Assembly: GCF_050947875.1 (NCBI RefSeq)
Contig: NC_134569.1
Location: 265,031,600-265,095,599, forward strand
Origin: Dermacentor variabilis
Taxonomy: Eukaryota; Arthropoda; Arachnida; Ixodida; Ixodidae
Direction of reading: 5' to 3'
DNA length: 64,000 nucleotides
Under the pieces are notes generated by a model, which saw only the letters and a program-made list of their open reading frames with translations, made no database searches and was not told the DNA's origin. Shown here piece after piece: positions 54,790 through 63,982 of this stretch (the first letter of the stretch is position 1; each line of letters opens with the position of its first letter). The position numbers and the translations under genes are program-made.

Positions 54790-55679
54790 CGTTGTGGAAA
54801 AACAACGTGGCGAGAACTATGCTACCTATATTCTATGCTCCGCAGCATCGAAGATACATGTATCTTAGATACTGTGTGGGTACCTTGTATCTCTATAACA
54901 ATATGCCTTTTGTAAGTTTGACTTCTGCGAACATGAATGTAAGTGTGACTGCTGCGAACAAAAGCGCGGATGGCGCAGTCTACGGGAGATTCGTGGATAA
55001 GGCGGGCATTTCGTGTACGTGATTGTCGCTCGCATGCACCAAAACCAATTTCTTGGACTACGTGTTGCATCATGTGTTTCGGTTGTGGAATGAGTTGGGC
55101 GCGGCGTGACGCTAGCGGTCAACTCGTTTCGACATGTGCGGTGAAAATCCGTAAATGGCCAGGTACTCCAGAACTGCTGAGGTAAGCATACGTCTCTCCA
55201 GCCATGCTACTGCGTAACGGTCAACTCCCGTTTCGATACCTCAACAAAAGACGCAACGAAACTTTATTGGGCTGCGCGAGTTTTCTCGGAGAAGAAAAAC
55301 CGTAAAATGATTGCACATTAATGAATATGTCGCTAACGAAAACATTACGCCAGCAGATAAGTAGAATATGAAGGCTCATTGCAGCGTTATGTGCTCTCCC
55401 CACAAAGCCTCACCGAAAATTTCTCTACCAGCATTGTTGCCGCGTTGCACTTGTCCGGTGATCTGGCATTGCGTGAACGGTAATACGTTTATAGCGAAAG
55501 TAAAGCTCCACAGCGGTCTCTGCGTCATCGCACAGAGGCTTCTTATTGACTTTCTTGTAGGTAGATGGCGACTCACTAGCTGGTCGGCAAGCAGATTTGC
55601 GACTCCGAAAACCGCTGACAATGTAGCGTTTAAAGGAGTCTCATGTTAAGCAGCTAAAGCAACCTTCTTTAGTGAGAGA
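54790..55679. other. Stretch without a supported gene
   Basis: AGATACATGTATCT at about 54848 is a short palindrome. Frames are short and unrecognised. Confidence 0.4.
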
Positions 55680-55760
55680 AGACTTAAGTCCCCTTCTCTC
55701 ACTAGAGAAAACTTAAGACTTAAGGTGAGAGAAGTGCCTTAGGTTTTCTCTCACCAGATC
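55677..55760. repeat. Short inverted repeats (GTGAGAGAA/TTCTCTCAC)
   Basis: TAGTGAGAGAAG and CTTCTCTCACTA form a 12-bp hairpin. Further GTGAGAGAAG and TTCTCTCACC copies and ACTTAAG motifs follow within 80 bp. Confidence 0.7.
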
Positions 55761-56480
55761 CTGCATGCCCAAAATGAGCGCCAGTTTTAATGCGCAGGTC
55801 CGGCGCCTATTAGAATCAGGTTATCCTAGTGTAGCAGTGGCCACTGTGGCTGAGTGCCTAAACAAGTCGGTTTAGAGGGAGACGGACGTGATTACAGAAA
55901 GCAGTAGTAGCAAAAAAAAAACGGCAGTACATTCGAATATATTCAGTGTCGCATAGGCTTAAAAAAGTTTCAAATAGATATGATGTTAATGTTGCTTTCA
56001 CTGCTCCCAATAAGCTAGGCAAAACATGCGCTGTCGTGAAGACGAAAAAGTAGCAGGTAAAAGGCAAGAAAAGAACAAATATTTGTCCAGTGAAGCACAA
56101 TGAGAACAGGTTCACTGACTGTCGTATGGGTGTGGTTAATAAACTTCCCCTTAGCTGTGGGCAGTTCTACGTAGGGCAAACGGGGCGGTGAATCAGTCAG
56201 AGGCTAATGAAACATAAAAGGTCGTTAACCGGTGGATCTACTTCTAATCTTTCCCTACATTGCCAAGATTGTAACTGCACGCCAGAGTTAAATGAATGCG
56301 CGATATTGTACAGGCATAAGAATGAAGATACGCGTCTTGTGGTAAAGGCATGGTATATCTATAACGGTGGAAGTGCGTGCGTGAGTCAGCCTTCGAATAC
56401 TTTACATAAGGAAGAGATTGAGTGCCTTCACAGTAATCTCTCTCGCAGAGCGTCAAATGTACCCGACTGACACGTGGTGA
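55760..56480 (+). pseudogene. Penelope-like GIY-YIG region
   Basis: With frameshifts the plus strand reads VRRLLESGYPSVAVATVAEC (end of RT), VAFTAPNKLGK-like sequence, then PLSCGQFYVGQTGR, a TGA, and QRLMKHKRSLTGGSTSN with LHCQDCNCTPELNE and HKEEIECLHSNLS. SCG..YVGQTGR...RLxxH and the CxDC pair are GIY-YIG features of Penelope-like elements. The RT is missing or eroded, and the arm-type repeat at 56630-56670 follows. Confidence 0.65.
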
Positions 56481-56719
56481 TACCATTCCTGAGCTTGCAC
56501 AGATGAGTTATGTGTCTTCTTTCTTTTTTCACCTCAGTGCTCCCTTCAGTTGATAGTCAGCGTTCGTGTTGTCCACTTCTCTACTCTTGTGTTCTGTCAG
56601 CACGCCTCACCTCTGTTTTGCATAATGAGAAATTTCCCCTATGTCGTCCTTGGTGTCAGTGTTTGTTGGCATTTTATTGTATAACTAACGAAAAAATTTG
56701 GCTAATCCCCTGCCTTCTC

Positions 56720-56726
<7 letters not shown>

Positions 56727-56795
<69 letters not shown>
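56727..56795. repeat. TA and GA microsatellites
   Basis: About 24 TA units to 56774, then about ten GA units. Confidence 0.95.
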
Positions 56796-56827
56796 CGTAT
56801 GTTTCAGCGAAATGTATACATATGTAT

Positions 56828-56925
56828 CCACATGGCCACAATTAGTTCATGACCGGGCAGTTGGTGAAATATGGGGAGGCGTTTGCCCTGCAGCGGGCGT
56901 AACCAGGATGATGATGACGATGATC
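56828..56925 (+). mobile_element. RTE-like LINE 3' end
   Basis: CACATGGCCACAATTAGTTC through GCCCTGCAGCGGGCGTAACC and a GATGATGAC tail. Only about 100 bp remain. It meets the tail of the minus-strand RTE copy at about 56925-56950. Confidence 0.8.
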
Positions 56926-57165
56926 ATGATGATGATGATGATGATGATGATCAGCCTGGTTACGTCCACTGCAGGGCAAAGGCCTCTCCCATACATCTCC
57001 ATCTACCCGGTCATGTACTAATTGTGGCCATATCCCTGCAAACTTCTTAATCTCATCCCCACACCTAACTTTCTGCCGGCCCCTGCTACGCTTCCCTTCC
57101 CTTGGAATCCAGGCCGTAACCCTTAATGACCATCAGTTATCATCCCTCGTCATTACATGCCCTGC

Positions 57166-59284
57166 CTATGCAAATTTCTTTTTCTTGATTTCAACTAAGT
57201 TGTCATTAGCTCGAAATTGTTCCCTCTCCCAATCTGCTATTTTCTTATCCATTGGCGTTACAGCCATCATTCTTCTTTGAATAGCTCGTTGTGTCGCCCT
57301 CAATTTGGGTGGAACCCTTCTCGCAAGCCTCCAGGTTTCTGCCCGGTACGTTAGTACTGGTAAGACACAGCTGTTATACACTTTTCTCTTCAGGGATAAT
57401 CGCAGCCTGCTGTTAATGATCTGCGAATGCCTGCTAAACGCACCCCAGCCCGTTCTTATTCTTCTGATTATTTCATTCTCATGATCTGGATCCGCAGTCA
57501 CTACTAGCCTTAAGTAGATGTGTTCTCTTACCACTTCCAGTGCCTCGGTACCTATCGTAAACTGCTGTTCTCTTCCGAGACTGTTTAACATTACTTTAGT
57601 TTTCTTCAGATTAATTTTCAGACCCACCCTTCTACTTTGCGTCTCCAGGTAAGTGAGCATGCATTGCACTTGGTCCCCTGAGTTACTAAGCAAGGCAATA
57701 TCATCAGGGAATCGCAAGTTACTAAGGTATTCTCCATTAACTCCTATCCCCAATTCTTCCCAATCCAGGTCTCTCAATACCTCCTGTAAAGACGCTGTCA
57801 ATAGCATTGGAGAGATCGTATCTTCCTGCCAGACGCCTTTCTTCATTGGGATTTTGTTGCTTTCTTCGTGGAGGGCTACGGTGACTGTGGAGTCGCTATG
57901 CATATCTTTCAGCACTATTACATACAGCTCATCTACACCCTGATTTCGTAATGCCTCCATGACTGCTGAGGTTTCAACTGAATCAAACGCTCTCTCGTAT
58001 TCAATGAAAGCTATATATTGTCACGTGGTGGTGACGTTGACGAACACAGTGGTAATACTGTGAAAGTCAAAACTAACTTTTGTTTGGCGAACCTGTGCCC
58101 ACAAAAACAGGCTACACTTATAACACAACGATAGCGGCAAACAGGGTCGACGATCGTCGAAAATCTAATCAGCGGGTCAAGCGCGTCCGCTTCTATACAG
58201 CAGTCGTCGAATGTTCCAGACTAATCGTTCGGACCCGCGTGCCTTCCACAACGTTCTACACCATTCGCGTCAGGTGATGAAATCAGATAACATAAGGTCC
58301 GGCGACAACAGACAGCGGATAGAAGCATCGATAACTTTCCATAAACTTCAGATACATGCAGGCGCGTCCCACGTTGTGCGATTACATATGTTAGGCGGCG
58401 AAACGTGGTTGCCCGATTAAGTACACGTGTCATTATAATTGTTGGTTATATTCCGCAGATTTCTCTATCAGCTGATTGATAGTGTGAATATGGTCTATTG
58501 TTGAGTAGCCTTTACGGAATCCTGCCTGGTCGTTTGGTTGACACGAGTCTAAGGTGTTCCTAATTATATTTGCGATTACCTTAGTAAATACTTTGTGGGC
58601 AACGCACAGTACACTGATCGGTCTATAGTTTTTCAAGTCTTTGGCATCCCCTTTTTTATGGATTAGGATTATGTTAGCGTTCTTCCAGGATTCCGTTACG
58701 CTCGAAGTCATGAGGCATTGCGTTTACAGGGTGGCAGTTTTTCTAGAACAATCTACCCACCACCCATCAACAAATCTGCTACTACCTGATCCTGTCCTGC
58801 TGCCTTCCAGCTTTGCATGGCTTCCAAGGCTTTCTTTACTTTCTCTAGACTCTAGACTATTATCTCTGCCATTATCGTCGTGTGTGCCACTGGTACTGTG
58901 TAAATCTCTATAGAACTCCTCAGCCACGTGAACTATTGCATCCATATTAGTAATGATATTGACGGCTTTGTCTCTTAACGCATACATATGATTCTTGGCT
59001 ATTGCTACTTTCTTCTTCACTGCTTTTAGGCTTCCTCCGTTTCTGAGAGCATGTTCAATTCTATCCATATTATACTTCCTTATGTCATCTGCCTTAGGCT
59101 TCTTGATTAACTTCGAAAATTGTGCCACTTCTATTCTAGCTGTGGGGTTAGAGGCTTGCGTACATTGACGTTTCTTGATGAGATCTTTCGTCTCCTGCGA
59201 TAGCTTACTGGTATCCTGTCTAACGGAGTTGCCACCGACTTCTATTGAACACTCCTTAATAATACCCATAAGATTGTCGTCCAT
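57166..59284 (-). pseudogene. RTE-like RT (split by insertion)
   Basis: The linker frame (59284-58724) has KYNMDRIEHALRNGGSLKAV. RT follows (58711-58433) with ESWKNANIILIHKKGDAKD, NYRPISVL and QAGFRKGYSTIDHIH, up to EYNQQL at the insertion. It resumes on the far side with YIAFIEYERAFDSVE (motif A) and GVWQEDTISPM. The catalytic box is FPDD (Ala replaced by Pro). YNSCVLPVLTYRAETWRLAR and the C-terminus to 57166 follow. RTE ORF2 ends a little beyond, frameshifted. Confidence 0.8.
58019..58432. mobile_element. Probable solo LTR inserted in the RTE-like RT
   Basis: About 414 bp of unrelated sequence interrupts the RT between EYNQQL and YIAFIEY. The ends read TTGTCACGTGG and ACACGTGTCAT, an imperfect inverted pair, and TATA lies directly outside on both sides (58015-58018 and 58433-58436). 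No coding is present. A solo LTR fits, but a DNA transposon remnant is possible. Confidence 0.5.
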
Positions 59285-59638
59285 TCTTTCAGCACTATGG
59301 TCCTCTTTCTTAGTTAAGCCGAATATCGGTTCTCCAGCTTGATTTGGAATTCTTGTATTTTCCCTCTTACCGCTAACTCATTCATTGGCTTCTTATGTAC
59401 CAGTTTCTTCCGTTCCCTCCTCAAGTTTAGCCTAATGCGATTTCTTACCATTCTATGCTCACTGCAGCGCACCTTGCCGAGCACGTCCAATATTGTATGA
59501 TGCCATGGGTAGCGCCGAGTATGAGGTCTATTTCATTTCTAGTCTCGCCATACTGGCTCCTCCACGTCCATTTTATGTTATCCCGCTTGCGGAAGAAAGT
59601 ATTCATTGTGCACAAATTGTTCCGCTCTGCAACCTCTA

Positions 59639-60160
59639 CTATAACTCTTCCCTGCTATTCCTAGAACCTATGCCATATTCCCCCACTGACTTGTCTCCAG
59701 CCTGCTTCTTGCTTACCGTGGTATTGAGGTCGCCCATCAGTACAGTGTATTTTGTTTTGACTTTACCCATCGCCGATTCCACATCTTCATAGAAGCTTTC
59801 GACTTCCTGGTCATGATGACCGGATGTAGGGCCGTTGACTTGTGCGACCTTCATTTTGTACCTCTTGTTAAGTTTCACAACAGGACCTGCCACCCGCTCG
59901 TTCATGCTATAGAATTCGTGTATGTTACCATCTATATCCTTATTTATCAGGAATTCGACTCCTAGTTCTCGTCTCTCCGCTAAGCCCCAGTAGCACAGGA
60001 AGTGCCCGCTTTTTAGCACTGTATATGCTTCTTTTGTACTCCTAACTTCACTGAGCCCTATTATATCCCACTTACTGCCCTCTAAATCCTCCAATAGCAG
60101 TGCTAGACTCGTCTCACTAGATAACGTTCTGGCGTTAAACATGCCAGGTTCAGATTCCAA
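59639..60160 (-). pseudogene. RTE-like endonuclease
   Basis: The 173-codon frame reads MESEPGMFNARTLSSE, IIGLSEVRSTKE, RRELGVEFLINKD, VAQVNGPTSGHHDQEVE and TVLMGDLNTTVSKK, then stops after SRNSREEL. Compared with the copy at 33125, YAPTS is NGPTS and GDSNA is GDLNT. The remaining third (59640-59290) is recoverable only in shifted frames (NTFFRKRDNIKWTWRS). Confidence 0.78.
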
Positions 60161-60290
60161 TGTCGGCCTGTCCGGAACCAGGGATTCTTAGCACCCTCTG
60201 CTGCGTCGCAGGTCTGACCGCCGCCATAATCAGACCTGCTTCGCAGCTGACGCCGTGGCTTCGTAGCTACTGCGCACTGAGGGCCGAGGT

Positions 60291-60536
60291 TTGATTGTAT
60301 TCCTATAAGAGGTTGTGGCCAAGTACTGCACCAGGGTGGCCAATATTGCTCTGGTGAGGGAGTGCGTTACCGCTTCTGGTCACCGGGATCAAGCCCCACT
60401 CCAGGCCTTTTTGTGCAACTTTATCAACACGCGGATTTTTTTATCAATCCGGTGGAAAATTGCGCAGCACGGGATTCTAACCACGGTCCTCTTGCACGCG
60501 AGGCGGATGCTCTACCTCTACGTCACCGCTGCACCC

Positions 60537-60540
<4 letters not shown>
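60291..60540. other. Unassigned sequence with a tRNA-like remnant
   Basis: On the minus strand at about 60465-60535 there is GTAGAGGTAGAGCATCC (A box) and GTGGTTAGAATCCC (B box), a tRNA-like remnant as in SINEs. A second B-box-like GGGATCAAGCCCC is on the plus strand near 60387. Confidence 0.35.

Positions 60541-60607
<67 letters not shown>
60541..60607. repeat. TA microsatellite
   Basis: About 33 TA units lying directly against the left LTR of the Gypsy element. Confidence 0.95.
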
Positions 60608-60610
<3 letters not shown>

Positions 60611-60792
60611 CGCACCACAACGCGGACAGTAGACAGGGAGACGTTCAAGAGCCGCTGGACAACTTGTTCAAATACAAAACAGGCCAGAGACACGTCTTCT
60701 TCGTCCTTGCCGAAAATCCCACTGACCCACTAGACGAAGTCCGTTAATGTCCCTATCTTCGTTGTCGCCTGTATAGAAGAATAGACGCGTCA
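60608..60792 (-). repeat. 3' LTR
   Basis: 185-bp direct repeat of 63263-63447 at about 93-94% identity by eye. AGGGAGGGACAAA (minus strand) abuts its inner edge. Confidence 0.8.
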
Positions 60793-60870
60793 TTTGTCCC
60801 TCCCTAAGAGAGCATCGTCCCGATGCTAGACCAGAAGTGTCACTTGCGGATTAAAGGGTCTCTCGCATAG

Positions 60871-61790
60871 TTATTCTCTCACACACGGCTTCATGCGGAC
60901 AACGTGCACAAGTTCAGGACGGTGCGTGCGGCGCCGCGTACAATTGGGACTGTCGGGGCCGACCTCGTACGTGACGTCACTCAGTCGGCGCAATGCTCGA
61001 TACGGTCCGAAGTATCGCCTTAACAGCTTCTCGGAGAGGCCTCGTTTTCGTATGGGTGTCCAAACCCACACTCTGTCGCCGACGTCATAGATTACTATTC
61101 GACGATGAAGGTCATAGCGCCCTGCGTCGTATTCTTGCTGCTGGCAGATCCGCAAGCGCGCGAGTTGCCGAGCCTCTTCTGCTCGTTGCATAAACACAGC
61201 GGCGTCCATATGAGTGTCGCCAACGTCATGTGGAAGCATCGCATCCAACATCGTTTGTACATCCCGCCCACGAACAAGGGTGAACGGAGTCATGCGCGTC
61301 GTCTCTTGCTTCGCCGTGTTATATGCAAAAGTGACATACGGTAGGATGTCGTCCCAATTTTTATGTTCAACTTTCACGTACAAGGAGAGCATGTCTTCAA
61401 TTGTTTTGTTTAGGCGTCCTGTTAATCCGTTGGTTTGTGGATGGTAGGCGGTTGATTTCCGATGCGCCGTTCCACTTAGCAGCAAGACGTGATCTAAAAG
61501 CGCAGCCGTGAATGCGGTTCCTCGGTCTATTATTACGACGGTTGGTGCGCCGTGTCGCAACACAGTGCGCTCAGTGAAAAAGCGCGCCTCTTCTTCCGCT
61601 GTGCTTCTCTGGATGACCTTTGTTTCAGCGTAACGTGTGAGGTAGTCGGTTGCTACGATAACAAAGCGATTCCTGGCAGTAGAAGTAGGAAGCGGATCCA
61701 ATATATCCGTTCCGATTTGGTGAAATGGTCTTCGAGGAACCTGAACAGGTTGCAGGAGGCCGAACTAGGGTGGTTGCTTGGGCTAGTTGG
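60871..61790 (-). pseudogene. Gypsy integrase, catalytic Glu replaced
   Basis: The minus frame (to 60871) covers the integrase core and C-terminus: [55 protein letters not shown] and FAYNTAKQETTRMTPF, ending ELVHVVRMKPCVRE. The DDE glutamate, normally in NGLTERxN, is glycine (codon GGA at 61419-61417). The GPY/F-like motif is YFGPYRALRR. Upstream, QPVQVPRRPFHQIG reaches the edge of the Penelope fragment. The zinc domain is missing. Confidence 0.8.
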
Positions 61791-61799
61791 TAATTCATG

Positions 61800-62520
61800 A
61801 TCAAAAATAACGTACAGCGCGAAGGACAAGGACAGCGATAGACGACATACACAGCGCTGACTTCCAACAATATTGTATTGCGTTGCCACATCGTGTGTAT
61901 ATATACAAGAAGAGGCATCCGCAGAAAATGTACGACAGTCACATGGGGTGTTCTAACAGCAAGTCATTAACTAAGAACATGGTCACCTGAAAAAAATATT
62001 AAAAAAAATATAAGCATTACGATTTCTATCTGCTTAGATACGAGACTTCACCAGGGGTCAGCGCGATTGAGGGTGCACTGACGCAAATAATACCAAGTTT
62101 TCTGATGAAATCAGCTTCCCCAATTTCCCGGGTGAGCTGAGAGCTGTGTCTCGCTAAAACTTCAGTATCTTCAAAGAATGGCACTCAGCCGCAGTCTCGG
62201 CAATGGATGCCCAAGTGGCCTTGTACAGTGCTGCGGACGTTGTTACAATGCTCTCTTAGTCGATTGTTTAAGCACCTGCCTGTCTGTCCCACATATTTAC
62301 TGCCGCAAGACAGGGGAATTTAATAGACTACATTCGTTGCGCACGTCACAAACCGTTTTCTGTGCCCGACAGAAAAACAACACTGATGCGATTTAGGCGC
62401 GTCTACACGCTTACAGAGCCTTGCCAATTTTTCCGGGGCTGAGAAAATGACTGTGAGCCTATGGGATACATCAATACATATGTATCAATACATCAATGTA
62501 TCCCATAGCCTAAATAAAAT
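61800..62520 (-). mobile_element. Penelope-like fragment (GIY-YIG end)
   Basis: The minus strand has (frames shift) VAAVNMWDRQAG where the GIY-YIG core reads KYVGQTGR in relatives, then TTSAALYKATWASIAETAAE, with GHLGIHC and CGCVPFFEDTEV readable in a third frame. The terminal block at 61810-61880 has AGCGCTGACTTCCAACAATA-type sequence, as in the termini near 32278. It replaces the Gypsy protease/RT region, by insertion or by insertion plus deletion. Confidence 0.6.
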
Positions 62521-62537
62521 TGGGCAGCGTGCAGGAA

Positions 62538-63240
62538 TCACAGTCGTTTCTCTTTGATAAAGTCAGCGACGGTGAGTGGTGGATTCCGCACAAGTCCCGC
62601 GAACAACTGCTCTTTTACACCTCGTATGAGGTAGCGCAACTTTCTTTCTTCAGTGATTGTCGGGTCGGCTCTACGAAAGAGGCGGTCTATGTCCTCGGCG
62701 AACATTGTTACCGACTCATTAGGTTGTTGTACCCGTAGCTCCATCATCAGTTGGGCACGGTCGCGTCGGTCGGCACTCGCAAAAGTATCTGTGATTTTCT
62801 GACGAAAGTCATTCCATGTCGTTAGGCTAGCTTCGCAGTTTTCGTACCAAGTACGGCCGCTGTCGTCAAGGTCGAAATAGACGTGGGAGAGCTTTTGCTG
62901 CTAAGTTCACTGATTAATCTGTGCGACGCGTTCATATTTGTCAAGCCAGTGTTCAATGTCTTCGAAGACTGCTCCGCGATAGCAACCGGGAACCAGAGGA
63001 TGAAGAACGGTTACTTGCTGTGGACTGGAAAACCGGCTGCTTTGGGGTGCTTGCGTTGGGCTCGTTTCGGCCATTGCGAGATGTGTGGAGCTCCTAGAGG
63101 GAGGTGGTTGGAGAGAAGAGAACTCCGGGGCAAGGCCTAGCAGTCGACGACTAAAGCGATGCACGGGTGTTGTAACTGGTGTTAACGCATCCGGGCAAGA
63201 GGAACGACTCCCAGAAGGACTCCCGAGCATCAGGCGCGGT
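62538..63240 (-). pseudogene. Gypsy Gag
   Basis: The first frame (63230-62907) has a Ser/Pro-rich N-terminus and VFEDIEHWLDKYERVAQIN, the start of a Gag core. A stop follows at about 62905. The continuation in another frame has VYFDLDDSGRTWYENCE, then 62747-62538 MMELRVQQPNESVTMFAED, RADPTITEERKLRYLIRG and VADFIKEKRL. This matches the core fold of retrotransposon Gag. The C-terminal zinc knuckle is absent: the Penelope fragment begins at about 62520. Confidence 0.72.
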
Positions 63241-63262
63241 CAGTACTCCGCACCTCCACCAG

Positions 63263-63447
63263 TGTCGCACCACAACGCGGACAGTAGACAGGGAGACGTT
63301 CAAGAGCCGCTGGGCAACTTGTTCAAATACAAAACCGGCCAGAGGCACGTCTTCTGCGTCCTTGCCGAAAATCCCACTGACCCACTGGACGAAGTCCGTT
63401 AACGTCCCTATCGTCGTTGTCGTCGGCATAGAAGAATAGGCGTGTCA
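63263..63447 (-). repeat. 5' LTR
   Basis: Partner of 60608-60792. The inner edge on the minus strand is followed by C and then TGGTGGAGGTGCGGAG. The 92-codon minus frame here is a translation of the LTR. Confidence 0.8.

Positions 63448-63450
<3 letters not shown>

Positions 63451-63512
<62 letters not shown>
63451..63512. repeat. TA microsatellite
   Basis: About 31 TA units just outside the right LTR. Confidence 0.95.
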
Positions 63513-63515
<3 letters not shown>

Positions 63516-63591
63516 GTTTTCTTCAAAGTTCAGCACGCAGGACCCGACGTAACATACGCAGGAAAGGGACGACGAAATTTTCGTAAGACTT

Positions 63592-63624
63592 AACGTTTTC
63601 GGCTGGGGGACCAGCCTTCGTCAG
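63592..63624 (-). ncRNA. Hammerhead ribozyme-like motif, left copy
   Basis: Minus-strand copy: CTGACGA (63624-63618), stem II with loop TCCC, GAAA (63600-63597), then ACGTT, so the triplet is GTT rather than GTC. GUU is a weaker cleavage site in known hammerheads. It faces the right copy head to head. Confidence 0.6.
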
Positions 63625-63646
63625 AGTACAGTCAGAGCACTGTACT

Positions 63647-63679
63647 CTGACGAAGGCTGGTCCACCAGCCGAAAACGTC
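63647..63679 (+). ncRNA. Hammerhead ribozyme-like motif, right copy
   Basis: The core has CTGACGA (63647-63653), stem II AGGCTGG/CCAGCC with loop TCCA, GAAA (63671-63674), a short self-complementary ACGT in the stem III place and the cleavage triplet GTC (63677-63679). This is the minimal type I form described in Penelope-like elements, in which short stem III requires two copies to pair. Stem I pairing across the motif (TACT against AAGT) is weak. Confidence 0.7.
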
Positions 63680-63725
63680 AAGTAAAAGAACTCTTCCAAA
63701 AAGTTTGTCGTCTCTTTCCTGCGTG

Positions 63726-63726
<1 letters not shown>

Positions 63727-63795
<69 letters not shown>
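63727..63795. repeat. TA microsatellite
   Basis: About 34 TA units with a single GTATA break. Confidence 0.95.
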
Positions 63796-63800
<5 letters not shown>

Positions 63801-63814
63801 GATATTATCGATAG

Positions 63815-63963
63815 ATACACGACAGACGAGCCGCCGCGAGAACGACGACGAAGTGGGTTTGTGCCCTTGGCGCGAGAAAATGTCGGCCTGGTGCTCTGGC
63901 TCCAGTCTAGTGTAAATAGCTTGTAAATAGCCTCTTCCGTCTGTATCATTTTACACGAAACAT
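63815..63963 (+). repeat. 5' LTR end of a further LTR retrotransposon
   Basis: GTAAATAG repeats and AACATT precede CTGGTGGAGGTGAGCGATCC at 63964. That TGGTGGAGGTG run matches the primer-site candidates of the other Gypsy elements, so this is probably the end of a 5' LTR on the plus strand. The body lies off the right edge. The left LTR boundary is not clear. Confidence 0.5.
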
Positions 63964-63964
63964 T

Positions 63965-63982
63965 CTGGTGGAGGTGAGCGAT
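63965..63982 (+). promoter_or_regulatory. Candidate primer-binding site at window end
   Basis: TGGTGGAGGTGAGCGATCCC follows the LTR-like sequence. The TGG start suits a tRNA 3' CCA. ATGGA at the very end might open a leader ORF. Confidence 0.45.

Larger units (their letters stand above)
56950..60290 (-). mobile_element. RTE-like LINE, nearly full length, interrupted by a solo LTR
   Basis: On the minus strand: 5' UTR (60290-60165), endonuclease (60160-59639), linker and RT (59284-58433, resuming 58018-57166) and the 3' end at 56950. A 414-bp insertion lies at 58019-58432. Stops and shifts are spread along it. The 5' UTR matches that of the copy at 33014, so both carry a true 5' end. Confidence 0.82.
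60608..63447 (-). mobile_element. Gypsy LTR retrotransposon, decayed, with Penelope fragment inside
   Basis: Direct repeats of 185 bp (60608-60792 and 63263-63447; I count about 12 differences) start TGTCGCACCACAAC and end in GTCA. On the minus strand: 5' LTR (right), primer site TGGTGGAGGTGCGG, gag (about 63230-62538), a Penelope fragment (62520-61800) in place of protease/RT, integrase (61790-60871), polypurine run AGGGAGGGACAAA, 3' LTR (left). TA repeats lie on both outer sides, so it probably landed in a TA microsatellite; a short duplication would then be invisible. Confidence 0.8.
63558..63722. repeat. Inverted repeat carrying two hammerhead-like motifs
   Basis: Arms 63558-63632 and 63639-63722 are imperfect inverted copies around CAGAGC. 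The outer parts (GCAGGAAAGGGACGACG, CGTCTCTTTCCTGCG) also match. Each arm holds one hammerhead core, and the left loop differs (TCCC for TCCA). There is no coding sequence. The layout resembles Penelope-type terminal repeats without a body. Confidence 0.8.

Noticed and set aside
56812..57021. Plus frame with a Met-rich MMMTMIMMMMMMMM run
   Set aside because: It is a translation of the GATGAT tails of two RTE-like LINEs.
60315..60733. Plus frames with YIYIYI runs
   Set aside because: They are translations of the TA microsatellite joined to LTR sequence.
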